Positions 1-6,334 of a DNA stretch of 6,810 nt are shown here, one piece after another; the first letter of the stretch is position 1, and every line of letters starts with the position of its first letter. The notes beneath the pieces were generated by a model. That model was not told where the DNA came from. It did not search any database and saw only the letters and a program-made list of their open reading frames with translations. The translations under genes were made by a program, and so were the position numbers. The DNA is from an uncultured Alphaproteobacteria bacterium (GTDB lineage Bacteria; Pseudomonadota; Alphaproteobacteria; Rickettsiales; UBA1997): assembly GCA_903858915.1 (NCBI GenBank), contig CAIOKL010000148.1, forward strand, positions 1 through 6,810, written 5' to 3'.

Positions 1-97
1 CGAGTCTGCGTAAGCCTACCCTAATGTAGGCGCGCAAAGACGAGACCTGATAAATTCATTCGCATCATTTAAGAGTGGAGCGTTATTGGAAGTGTTA
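1..97. other. GC-richer edge segment with a two-tier stem-loop, no identifiable gene
   Basis: The first 50 bases are 56% G+C by direct count, far above the surrounding DNA. An inner hairpin pairs GCCTAC (14-19) with GTAGGC (26-31) around the loop CCTAAT. An outer stem pairs GTCTGCG (4-10) with CGC (33-35) plus AGAC (38-41), leaving a two-base AA bulge. No plus-strand frame stays open from the left edge beyond base 30. On the minus strand a tiny ATG-started frame stops after 15 codons, and another frame is open to the edge but has no clear start. The structure and composition would fit a small RNA or a dispersed palindromic repeat. I found no tRNA T-arm, tmRNA, RNase P or SRP signature, so the identity is left open. 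It has no T-tract and so is not a convincing rpoZ terminator. Confidence 0.35.
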
Positions 98-445
98 TTA
101 GTCGTTTACTTCAATGTTTTCCGAAACGAAGGTATCATCTTTTAACATAATATTTGCTTCAGTTTCTTCAGAAATTGCTTCGACGATATTATCATCAGAA
201 GAGTTAATATTAACATCAATCATGCCACGATTTTTAATGGAATTGATGATATTTTTACGCTGAGCATCAACATCAATTAAATCACTGGCAATCTCACGAA
301 GAGCAATTACCGCGGGCTTTTCTTTGCGATCAAGATTTGTACTCGAACCAGACAATATCGCTTTAGCGCGATTGCTAGCAATTAAGCACAATTCAAAACG
401 ATTCGGAACTACTTCAACGCAGTCTTCAACAGTTATTCTAGCCAT
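98..445 (-). CDS. rpoZ: DNA-directed RNA polymerase omega subunit
   Basis: This 115-residue protein is the omega subunit, which binds the beta-prime subunit and helps RNA polymerase assembly and stability. The N-terminus MARITVEDCVEVVPNRFEL matches the start typical of alphaproteobacterial omega. It is followed by the helix LIASNRAKAILSG (21-33), the basic DRKEK segment (39-43) and the conserved VIALREIAS (46-54), giving the complete Rpb6/omega fold. From about residue 75 the protein becomes an acidic tail (SSDDN, EAISEETEA, LKDDT), variable in this family. The frame remains open upstream to an ATG at 490 and a TTG at 493. I chose ATG 445 because family homology begins exactly there and the best promoter would start transcripts near 486, downstream of both alternatives. 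No Shine-Dalgarno sequence is obvious. It stands apart from the next gene by 133 bases and appears to have its own promoter. The alphaproteobacterial neighbour relA is not visible. Confidence 0.95.
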   Translation of the reverse strand: MARITVEDCVEVVPNRFELCLIASNRAKAILSGSSTNLDRKEKPAVIALREIASDLIDVDAQRKNIINSIKNRGMIDVNINSSDDNIVEAISEETEANIMLKDDTFVSENIEVND

Positions 446-492
446 TTTAATTATATTTAATTTGTTTAAAATATTGGATTGATTTGCCATCA

Positions 493-520
493 ATTATAAA
501 TAATAATTTTTTGCATGCAA
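493..520 (-). promoter_or_regulatory. Predicted sigma70-type promoter of rpoZ
   Basis: Read on the minus strand, TTGCAT (520-515) and a perfect TATAAT (498-493) are separated by 16 bases. The predicted transcription start is near 486, leaving a leader of about 40 bases before ATG 445. The -35 lies inside the palindrome TTGCATGCAA (511-520). The transcript would not contain the upstream TTG and ATG codons, which supports the internal start for rpoZ. Confidence 0.6.
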
Positions 521-578
521 CTATTTTTTGAAATCAGCAAATATTTGATTAAATCGCCATTAATAATCGAATTTTTAA

Positions 579-2825
579 CTATCTAATTTCAAAATGTCCT
601 CGAGCTTTATCACTTTCCCTTCGGTTAACTTCCGCATGTTTTGATTCACAAATCTTCTTTAAATCACTTTTAAAATTATCGAAACTAACACCCTCTTCTT
701 CTTTTTTTGCTTTAATTTCAAAACCTTCTTTTTGGATAATTTCATTTTTTGAAAATTTAACAATATCAACAACTAAATCCAAATTATTTTTCAAATATAA
801 CAAAACTTCATTTTCGGGTAATGATGCTATTTTGGAAATTTTTTCTAAATATTCTCTATTGCCATCGTTAGAATGATTTGAATTTAAAATATTTTCGGCA
901 TTTTTAACAAAAAAAGTTCTTATTGTATTTTCAGCATCTTTAACCCCTTTGGCAATCTTGCCTTTTTCGCAAGTAAGTGCATCAATTAAATCAATCGCAA
1001 AACCCTCGTCACTTTTTAAATTATTTTGAACATTATTTCTCCCAAAAACCTCATTAATACCCGAAGACTTCATAATAAAAGCTTCCGTAAAAAAACTACG
1101 CAATTCTGCTTGATTTACTTCCGTAAATTTATTTTCAAATAATTCTAAACAATAACATAATTTTTTTAAATCTTCTAAATTAGCTCCCGAAGCATGTCCC
1201 TTGCCAGTTAATCCACCCCTTGAATTTCTCTCTAATTGAGTTTCTTGATAAGCTCTATTCATTGCTTCGCGATCTCCCATCGCATAATCAAGAAAAAAAT
1301 AAATTCCACTTTTAATTAAATCTTTATCGGCGCTTTTTGATCTAGCGGAAATGCCGTCGACCACTTTATCTAAAAGATTATGAAAATAATTTCTGGCTAT
1401 ATTTTCATCATTTTCTGCAATTGGTGGATTAAATTTTTTAGCATACTCTGCGAAGGAATTGAGTGATTCAGCTGAAGAAAATTTTTGATTAAAATTGGCG
1501 AGTTCTTGCGATTCATGATTCGTCAAATTATTCACAAAACCCATCTCTTTAAAATTTAATTTTTTACTATCATATGTTTTCGAATGTTGTGATGCCTCCT
1601 TTATTGAGAATTGATAAAATCCCAATAACAAAGATTCTAAAAGCGGTAAATCTTTTGCTGATAATAATTCAACTTCTGGATTAGGTTTTTTTGGATTATT
1701 ATCAGCCTGATTTTCATCCGCAAACCTAACTTCTATTGCCCTAGGATGACCATCTTCCGCTCTTTTTTCAGCTACACTCCCTCTTCCAAACTCTTTTTCT
1801 ATAATATATTGCAAAGCTTGCTTATCCTTAATTTCAACAAATTCTCTTCCTAATTTTGAAATGTTTACATCTTTTGTTTCGACACTTTTTAACTCACCTT
1901 CATAAGTTTCAGGATTTTTCATCCATTCTTTATATAATTCTGACTCTTTTAATTCATTCTGATACTTTTGCAAAGAAACAAAAAAACCATCGATTAACTT
2001 AGTTTGTTTTTCTAATTTTTTCTCCCGATCTTCTTCACTAATTCTTTGTAACTTTTCTAACTCTTGTTCGGTTTCTTGAATTTTTTTATTAATAACTTCT
2101 CTTAGCTCTCTTATTTTATTCTCACTCTCAGACTTCTCTTTCTCATCTTCTTTTTCCTTAGCTATTCGGGCTTTTTCATTTTCTAATTCATCATTAAATT
2201 TATCTTTAAATTCTCTTAAAACTTCTTGGGAATTTGAACTTAATTTAACTTCTAAAGTTAATTTCTTATATTGTCCATATTCAACAACTTTAAAAGAATC
2301 TTTTTCACTAAAAAAACTCTTTATTTTTTCATTTAAATCCGGAGAAAAATCTTTAAATTCTAGCATTAAAGCTCCACTTCTATTTTCTCTGTTCTCGGGT
2401 TCAAAATAGTCACCTAAAATTTCCCTTAACTCATTTTTAATATTCTTTAATTCTTCACTGCTAATTTTTTTTAATTTTTCGTCGGGGATTTTTGGTTCAG
2501 CACGATATCTTCTCGATAAATAAGCTAAACCCACTATTCCAAGTCCACCAAGCATCAAAGCACTAGAAGATGATGTGTTGCCATTATCATGAATGGGAGA
2601 TTGATCTATTAATCCTCTACCCTCTAAGAGACTTGGTTGAAAAAAGTGAATTGACGGTTCACCTTTATTCATTATTCTATATACGCCCCGCATGCATGCT
2701 TCGCAAGGCGGTTGATTGGGTCTCATCCACAGCAAATCATTGCTTAAACTAATAATTTGTTCAGCTTGCTTAGAAGAAATAGTTGGACCACTTAAATTGT
2801 CAGTTTTAATACTAGCTTCTTGCAT
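579..2825 (-). CDS. Unrecognised membrane-anchored coiled-coil protein, 748 residues
   Basis: I do not recognise this protein's family. Residues 1-88 form a soluble N-terminal part with a CxxC motif (PPCEAC, cysteines 41 and 44). Residues 89-104 (SALMLGGLGIVGLAYL) are one glycine-rich hydrophobic segment followed by SRRYR, which suggests a single membrane anchor with the basic side in the cytoplasm. Residues about 201-300 are highly charged, free of proline and rich in Glu/Lys, a probable coiled coil. Similar-looking alpha/beta stretches lie on either side of it (156-195 and 328-368). The remainder (about 380-748) is mostly helical, with GGLTGKGHASGA at 537-548. No signal peptide, Walker motif or known catalytic motif is evident. 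ATG 2825 is preferred over TTG 2840 because GGGGA sits 8 bases before it and TTG has no such support. Base composition is AT-rich even for this window in places (22% G+C at 781-840). A cell-envelope scaffold or a host-interaction protein is possible, but this is speculation. Confidence 0.85.
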   Translation of the reverse strand: MQEASIKTDNLSGPTISSKQAEQIISLSNDLLWMRPNQPPCEACMRGVYRIMNKGEPSIHFFQPSLLEGRGLIDQSPIHDNGNTSSSSALMLGGLGIVGLAYLSRRYRAEPKIPDEKLKKISSEELKNIKNELREILGDYFEPENRENRSGALMLEFKDFSPDLNEKIKSFFSEKDSFKVVEYGQYKKLTLEVKLSSNSQEVLREFKDKFNDELENEKARIAKEKEDEKEKSESENKIRELREVINKKIQETEQELEKLQRISEEDREKKLEKQTKLIDGFFVSLQKYQNELKESELYKEWMKNPETYEGELKSVETKDVNISKLGREFVEIKDKQALQYIIEKEFGRGSVAEKRAEDGHPRAIEVRFADENQADNNPKKPNPEVELLSAKDLPLLESLLLGFYQFSIKEASQHSKTYDSKKLNFKEMGFVNNLTNHESQELANFNQKFSSAESLNSFAEYAKKFNPPIAENDENIARNYFHNLLDKVVDGISARSKSADKDLIKSGIYFFLDYAMGDREAMNRAYQETQLERNSRGGLTGKGHASGANLEDLKKLCYCLELFENKFTEVNQAELRSFFTEAFIMKSSGINEVFGRNNVQNNLKSDEGFAIDLIDALTCEKGKIAKGVKDAENTIRTFFVKNAENILNSNHSNDGNREYLEKISKIASLPENEVLLYLKNNLDLVVDIVKFSKNEIIQKEGFEIKAKKEEEGVSFDNFKSDLKKICESKHAEVNRRESDKARGHFEIR

Positions 2826-2833
2826 TATTTCTA

Positions 2834-2838
2834 TCCCC
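2834..2838 (-). promoter_or_regulatory. Ribosome binding site deciding the start of the 748-residue gene
   Basis: GGGGA on the minus strand lies 8 bases before ATG 2825. It is the clearest Shine-Dalgarno-like sequence in the window. It overlaps the region just inside the alternative TTG start (2840), so it can serve only ATG 2825. Confidence 0.6.
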
Positions 2839-2883
2839 AATAGAATAAAGTTTTAAAAAATATTTTGTATTAATTAAAGTTAA

Positions 2884-2910
2884 ATATTAGGGCTAATTAA
2901 TTCTCAAGAA
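2884..2910 (-). promoter_or_regulatory. Weak candidate promoter for the 748-residue gene
   Basis: On the minus strand TTGAGA, five of six matches to the -35 consensus, is followed after 15 bases by TATTTA. The spacing is short and the -10 imperfect, so this is only the best candidate in a very AT-rich leader. TTGAGA is part of a small palindrome, TTCTTGAGAA (2901-2910), which could bind a regulator. Confidence 0.25.
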
Positions 2911-3001
2911 AAACTGTACAAAAAAATAAAGATTATAAATTTTGATTTATATCGGAATCTAAATAAATGGAAAAAATGAGATAGGAATCTGGTCTTTTTA
3001 A

Positions 3002-3033
3002 TAATAAAATTTCGTTGTTAAGAAATTTTATTA
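3002..3033 (-). terminator. AT-rich hairpin terminator of the esterase gene
   Basis: TAATAAAATTTC (3002-3013) pairs perfectly over 12 bp with GAAATTTTATTA (3022-3033) around an 8-base loop. The arm contains the TAA stop codon of the esterase gene, so termination would be immediate. On the minus strand the distal arm is itself T-rich (TTTTATTATT) but there is no long clean T-tract beyond it, and only two stem pairs are G-C, so efficiency is uncertain. Confidence 0.5.
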
Positions 3034-3687
3034 AAGAGCGATTTTTTTAAGAAAGTTTTGGGCGATTCTTACCGCTCTAATGTCAATCGTATGATCTAAA
3101 TTATCGATGGCGTGCGCTTCAAACGGCACTTCATTTTGATTTAAAATTATTTGCGCTTCGTGAAAATTTGCAAAAGGCAAAACCGAATCGTGAGTGCCGT
3201 GAATTAAACAAATATTTGGCTTGGAAATAATTGCATCGCCGACACTAATTGGCTCAACGACCTTACCCGAAAAACTTATTATTCCGGCAATTTTTTTCGG
3301 CATGATCAAGCCTTGATAAATCGACATCATACTGCCTTGCGAAAAGCCGATTAAAATCAAATTTTCGTAGGATAAATTGAATCTACCCAATTGATCTTCG
3401 ATAAATTTTAGTAAAATTTGATTGGCATTTTTAATTTTTGGAGCCAAAACGGCAAGAGCGCTCCGCTCAACTCCGGCATAAAGCGAGAACCATTGATAAC
3501 TATTTGGAAATCCGCCTTCCCACGGCTCAATCGCATTTGGCGCAATGAAATAAGCATCTTGAATAATTGGTTGAAATTCATTTGCTAATTCAATAAGATT
3601 TTCACCATTAGCACCATAACCATGCAACAAAATTACTAAAAATTTTGGTGATTTCGTCGTGCCATATTCGTGAGTAGTTAAAGACAT
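3031..3687 (-). CDS. Phospholipase/carboxylesterase family serine hydrolase
   Basis: This 218-residue alpha/beta hydrolase belongs to the phospholipase/carboxylesterase (Abhydrolase_2) family, cytoplasmic enzymes that hydrolyse short-chain esters, lysophospholipids or thioesters. The oxyanion-hole segment LLHGYGANGEN (20-30) is followed by the nucleophile elbow GFSQG (114-118, Ser116). The catalytic Asp167 lies in LIHGTHDSVLP and His199 in NLDHTID. The triad is therefore complete and the length is normal for the family. There is no signal peptide. The frame extends upstream to TTG 3711, but I prefer ATG 3687: the extra residues (MNKKLIIN) lie outside the family core and TTG would leave only 3 bases to the divergent ccmA start. 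No Shine-Dalgarno sequence is seen for either start. It is divergent from ccmA across 27 bases and followed by a hairpin terminator, suggesting a single-gene transcript. Substrate cannot be told from sequence. Confidence 0.93.
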   Translation of the reverse strand: MSLTTHEYGTTKSPKFLVILLHGYGANGENLIELANEFQPIIQDAYFIAPNAIEPWEGGFPNSYQWFSLYAGVERSALAVLAPKIKNANQILLKFIEDQLGRFNLSYENLILIGFSQGSMMSIYQGLIMPKKIAGIISFSGKVVEPISVGDAIISKPNICLIHGTHDSVLPFANFHEAQIILNQNEVPFEAHAIDNLDHTIDIRAVRIAQNFLKKIAL

Positions 3688-3690
3688 ATT

Positions 3691-3696
3691 TATAAT
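3691..3696 (+). promoter_or_regulatory. Candidate -10 box for ccmA in a 27-base divergent gap
   Basis: A perfect TATAAT lies 18 bases before the ccmA start codon. The base 17 upstream (TCGTGA at 3668-3673) matches the -35 consensus poorly. Transcription would begin near 3703, leaving a leader of about 12 bases with no ribosome binding site. In this AT-rich setting a chance match is possible. Confidence 0.3.
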
Positions 3697-3714
3697 TAAT
3701 TTTTTATTCAATTT

Positions 3715-4323
3715 ATGCTTACCATTGATAATTTAAGTTTTTATAAAGACAACAAAAAAATTTTTAGCGATTTAGCATTTTCACTAAGCATTTCTTCGGC
3801 TCTAATCATCACTGGCAAAAATGGATGCGGAAAATCTTCGCTGTTAAAACTAATCGCTGGAATCTACGAAATACAAAGCGGAAGAGTTTTGTGGGGCAAC
3901 GAAAATATTGAAAATTTTCGCGACGATTTCAATGGCGATATGCAATTTATTGGACATAAAAATTTTCTAAAACCCGAATTAACCGTTAAAGAAAATCTTG
4001 AATTTTACGCCGATTTAAGAGGAACTAAAAACGCCGTCGCCCCCGCTTTGGAATTTTTTTCACTAAAAGAAATCCAAAATTCACCCGTAAAAAATCTTTC
4101 CGCCGGTTGGCAACAACGCGTAATTTTAACGAAACTTTTAGCCTGCCCCGCTACGGTTTGGCTCCTCGACGAGCCATCAAATAATCTCGATAAAGATGGC
4201 AAAGAACAACTTCGCGAACTTATCAAAAACCGCATCAAAGATCGCGGTTTAGTCATTCTAACCTCGCACGACGAAATGTTTTTCGACCTCGGTCCCAAAT
4301 TAAATTTAGAAGATTTTGGGTAA
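3715..4323 (+). CDS. ccmA: Haem exporter ATP-binding protein CcmA (cytochrome c maturation)
   Basis: This 202-residue ABC ATPase matches CcmA, which with the membrane protein CcmB powers the haem-handling step of system I cytochrome c maturation at the inner membrane. The Walker A motif is GKNGCGKSS (34-42). The segment QFIGHKNFLKPELTVKENLEF (77-97) is the CcmA-type Q-loop region, in which FIGH and LK.ELTV.ENL are characteristic. The ABC signature is LSAGWQQRV (128-136), close to the usual CcmA form LSAGQQRRV. Walker B is VWLLDEP (148-154, catalytic Glu153), the D-loop NNLD (156-159) and the H-loop His185 in TSHD. All ATPase residues are present and the length is normal for CcmA. No ccmB follows, since the next gene is convergent. 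Rickettsial ccm genes are often scattered, so this is expected. A generic short ABC ATPase is the alternative, less likely given the Q-loop and signature. Confidence 0.88.
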   Translation: MLTIDNLSFYKDNKKIFSDLAFSLSISSALIITGKNGCGKSSLLKLIAGIYEIQSGRVLWGNENIENFRDDFNGDMQFIGHKNFLKPELTVKENLEFYADLRGTKNAVAPALEFFSLKEIQNSPVKNLSAGWQQRVILTKLLACPATVWLLDEPSNNLDKDGKEQLRELIKNRIKDRGLVILTSHDEMFFDLGPKLNLEDFG

Positions 4324-4329
4324 TTTTTT
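4294..4329 (+). terminator. Candidate intrinsic terminator at the end of ccmA
   Basis: CCCAAA (4294-4299) pairs with TTTGGG (4315-4320), and six T residues follow at 4324-4329. The hairpin lies inside the last codons of ccmA and the T-tract begins right after its stop codon. The loop of 15 bases is long, which lowers confidence. Confidence 0.45.
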
Positions 4330-4347
4330 AAAATATCGATTAAAATA

Positions 4348-4411
4348 ATGTTACCAATAAACAAAATTGTTACCATTAAATAAATTGTTACCTTAAATTA
4401 AAATTGTTACC
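4348..4411. repeat. Four iteron-like direct repeats of TGTTACC
   Basis: TGTTACC occurs at 4349-4355, 4368-4374, 4386-4392 and 4405-4411, with start-to-start spacing of 19, 18 and 19 bases. Copies 2 to 4 share the longer core AAATTGTTACC and are followed by A/T-only spacers (ATTAAATA, TTAAATTA, TAAAATAA). Copy 1 has ATAATGTTACC. The array lies between the converging ends of ccmA and the transporter gene, so it is not an obvious promoter of either. It could be a short degenerate tandem repeat or a set of protein binding sites roughly two helical turns apart. Confidence 0.7.
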
Positions 4412-4456
4412 TAAAATAATAATTGACTCTTTTATCAAATTTATAATCTTAAAGAC

Positions 4457-4479
4457 TGGTATTTGAAGGGTTAATACCA
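4457..4479 (-). terminator. Possible terminator hairpin after the transporter gene
   Basis: TGGTATT (4457-4463) pairs with AATACCA (4473-4479) over 7 bp around a 9-base loop. It begins 3 bases after the transporter's stop codon on the minus strand. The sequence beyond it (GTCTTTAAG) has only a short T-run, so it may be a weak or assisted terminator. Confidence 0.4.
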
Positions 4480-4481
4480 TT

Positions 4482-6293
4482 TCAACAACATCCCGTCGAT
4501 ATTTCGAAATAAATCATTTTATTTTCTTTAACATTTGAATTGATTAATTGTGAACGATTTGTCGCAAAGGAATAAGTCAAAGATGAGTTAAAATATTTAC
4601 TATTAAAACCGGCTTTCAGACCAGCGCCGGCAAGCCTTCCGCTAGCTCCTTCATCCACGAATTTATTTTTAACGAAGCCATAATCGTAAAATGGTTCTAA
4701 TGAAAATTTATGTAAATGAGCTAAATTTTTATCCAGAAAATTTTGATTTTTTTCATCTTGATTTTTGTTTAAAATTGTACTTAAAAATCCGAGATTAAAA
4801 TTAAGTTTATTTCTAAAATAATAACCCGAATCGCCATTGATATAATTTTCGCGAAAGCCTCGCACCGAATAATATCCGCCGACGGAAAACTGCTCCGACC
4901 CAAAAAGCGTTTGCTTCGCATACTGCCCGCTGAATTCGCTGGTAAAAATTAATGGCGCGTTAGCCTTTGATAAAATAAATTTTTTGGAAAAATTGGCATA
5001 AAATTTGAAGGCGTCGAATTGCGCCCGCGGTGCCATTTCCGTAGAATCCGCTCGATCCTTTGTGGCATTCATTAATTTTAAACCGCGCGAATAAGATGGA
5101 TTCAAATAAATGCTGGTCGTGTTATTGAAATAAGATGAAAGCGTAAAACCCAAATTTGCGATTGATAATTTTCTGGCGGAATTGTCGATTTTCTCTTTAT
5201 TTAAATAGCTCGCCGAGGTTTTGTTGGTAACCGAAATATTGCTCGCAATTCGCAATTTGGCATCACTCATTAATACTCGATCGAGAGTAATTTTTGACGA
5301 TTGAGAAAAACCTGTTAGGCTTAGAGGCTCATTGATTCCCTGATTTTGCCCTTTAAATTCTGAATGCGAAAAATCATAAGAAAAACTGTTATATTTAAAC
5401 GGAATTGAAACGGTGCCGGCGAAAGATTTTAAATCTTTAATTTTGTTTTTATCGTGAAGATTTGCGCTATAATTTAGGTTCAAATTATCGTTCAAAAAAA
5501 GCAAATTATCAATGCTCGAAGAAAAATTCACGCGTTGAATTCCCGTAAAATTATTGCCCAAATTATCTTTGCCAATCGTGAATTTGGCGGGGAATTTTTT
5601 ATTGTTATCAATTTTGACCAAACTCTCGCCAACTCTGTCTCCCGGAGCTATTTTCATCACCGCTTGATTCGATTGCAAACGATTGATTTGATAAATTCCT
5701 TGATTGATATCGTTGATATTTAAAACATCGCCTTCGGCATCGCCAAAAGCCATAAATTTTTGCATTTTTTCGATTGCACGATTCTTGCCAAACTCAATTG
5801 CCCCAATGCGTCCTTCAATAATTTGTAATTCAAAAATTCCGCTTTGTAAATTTTGTTTTGGCACCTTGATTTGAGTCGTAATAAAGCCGGCATTTTGATA
5901 ATAATCATTGACGGATTTGATTATGTTCGCCAAAGTTTCCGCCTCAACGCATTTGCCGATAAAAGGTTTGATAATTTTTTTTTGACGAAAACTCGAAACC
6001 GCCCCAGCATCAACAAAGCGAACCTCTTGAAGGGTAATGCATTTTGCCATTTCGCCACTAATAATTGGCGAATTTTTTAGCGCTTCTGGTTGATTTTTTT
6101 TGTTAATTTCGCGCTCTTTTTTAATGGCGTCAAATTCGAGATTGCGTTTTTTATCTTCCAAAATATTTTGCTGTTGACGCATAATCCAATCTTGTTCATT
6201 CAGGGCATCTTGTGAGTTTTGCGCAAAGCTTTTTGTGCATAAAATATTTAACAAAAAAACCAGTAAAAATAATTTTTTTAGCTTAATTAACAT
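4482..6293 (-). CDS. TpsB/ShlB/FhaC-type outer-membrane transporter of two-partner secretion
   Basis: This 603-residue protein belongs to the TpsB branch of the Omp85 superfamily, beta-barrels that export a large TpsA passenger. A signal peptide (about 1-24, hydrophobic LFLLVFLLNILC, cleavage near SFA-Q) precedes a charged Gln/Lys helix (about 30-70), as in the plug helix of FhaC. The first POTRA domain spans about 85-168, with a Cys85/Cys115 pair that matches the family's disulfide, and the typical NDYYQNAGFITTQIKVPKQ and IIEGRIG. The second POTRA domain follows (about 170-230, INQGIYQINRLQSNQA). The rest is barrel, including the loop 6 motif SVRGFREN (476-483). Length is normal for the family. 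The start is ATG 6293, preceded by no clear ribosome binding site. Unusually, it ends YFEISTGCC rather than in an aromatic residue. No TpsA gene is visible, so the substrate is unknown. A hairpin separates it from the isomerase upstream. Confidence 0.92.
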   Translation of the reverse strand: MLIKLKKLFLLVFLLNILCTKSFAQNSQDALNEQDWIMRQQQNILEDKKRNLEFDAIKKEREINKKNQPEALKNSPIISGEMAKCITLQEVRFVDAGAVSSFRQKKIIKPFIGKCVEAETLANIIKSVNDYYQNAGFITTQIKVPKQNLQSGIFELQIIEGRIGAIEFGKNRAIEKMQKFMAFGDAEGDVLNINDINQGIYQINRLQSNQAVMKIAPGDRVGESLVKIDNNKKFPAKFTIGKDNLGNNFTGIQRVNFSSSIDNLLFLNDNLNLNYSANLHDKNKIKDLKSFAGTVSIPFKYNSFSYDFSHSEFKGQNQGINEPLSLTGFSQSSKITLDRVLMSDAKLRIASNISVTNKTSASYLNKEKIDNSARKLSIANLGFTLSSYFNNTTSIYLNPSYSRGLKLMNATKDRADSTEMAPRAQFDAFKFYANFSKKFILSKANAPLIFTSEFSGQYAKQTLFGSEQFSVGGYYSVRGFRENYINGDSGYYFRNKLNFNLGFLSTILNKNQDEKNQNFLDKNLAHLHKFSLEPFYDYGFVKNKFVDEGASGRLAGAGLKAGFNSKYFNSSLTYSFATNRSQLINSNVKENKMIYFEISTGCC

Positions 6294-6334
6294 TTGTTAA
6301 AATATTTTTTGTCATTTGGATAAGTGGCGTTAAA

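Larger units (their letters stand above)
2826..3000. other. AT-rich intergenic leader of the 748-residue gene
   Basis: This stretch separates two genes on the same strand and holds no plausible coding frame. It carries the ribosome binding site and weak promoter listed separately. Two GGAATCT words occur 30 bases apart (2954-2960 and 2984-2990). No other structure is evident. Confidence 0.5.

Noticed and set aside
1..97. tRNA, tmRNA or RNase P RNA at the left edge
   Set aside because: I found no T-arm GGTTCGAATCC-type sequence, no CCA end, no tag-peptide frame and no RNase P core motif.
544..571. Inverted repeat TTTGATTA / TAATCGAA after the 748-residue gene as a terminator
   Set aside because: On the minus-strand transcript one pair becomes a C-A mismatch, the stem has almost no G-C pairs, and no T-tract follows.
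2570..2752. 60-codon plus-strand frame
   Set aside because: It is antisense to the large unrecognised gene, has no ribosome binding site and no recognisable content.
2954..2990. Two GGAATCT words 30 bases apart containing GANTC sites
   Set aside because: GANTC is the CcrM methylation site in many alphaproteobacteria, but two copies in an AT-rich gap are not unusual and no gene link is evident.
4005..4376. 123-codon frame on the minus strand
   Set aside because: It lies opposite ccmA, has no recognisable domain, and ccmA has complete ATPase motifs.
4348..4383. Eleven-codon frame starting at ATG 4348 within the repeats
   Set aside because: It is very short, has no ribosome binding site, and arises from the repeated TGTTACC words.
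4423..4447. TTGACT and TATAAT on the plus strand near the repeat array, resembling a promoter
   Set aside because: The spacer is only 13 bases, too short for a sigma70 promoter. The transcript would run antisense into the end of the transporter gene with no gene to serve.
5535..6080. Three short frames overlapping the transporter gene (62, 62 and 75 codons)
   Set aside because: They overlap POTRA-encoding sequence of a well-supported transporter gene in other frames.
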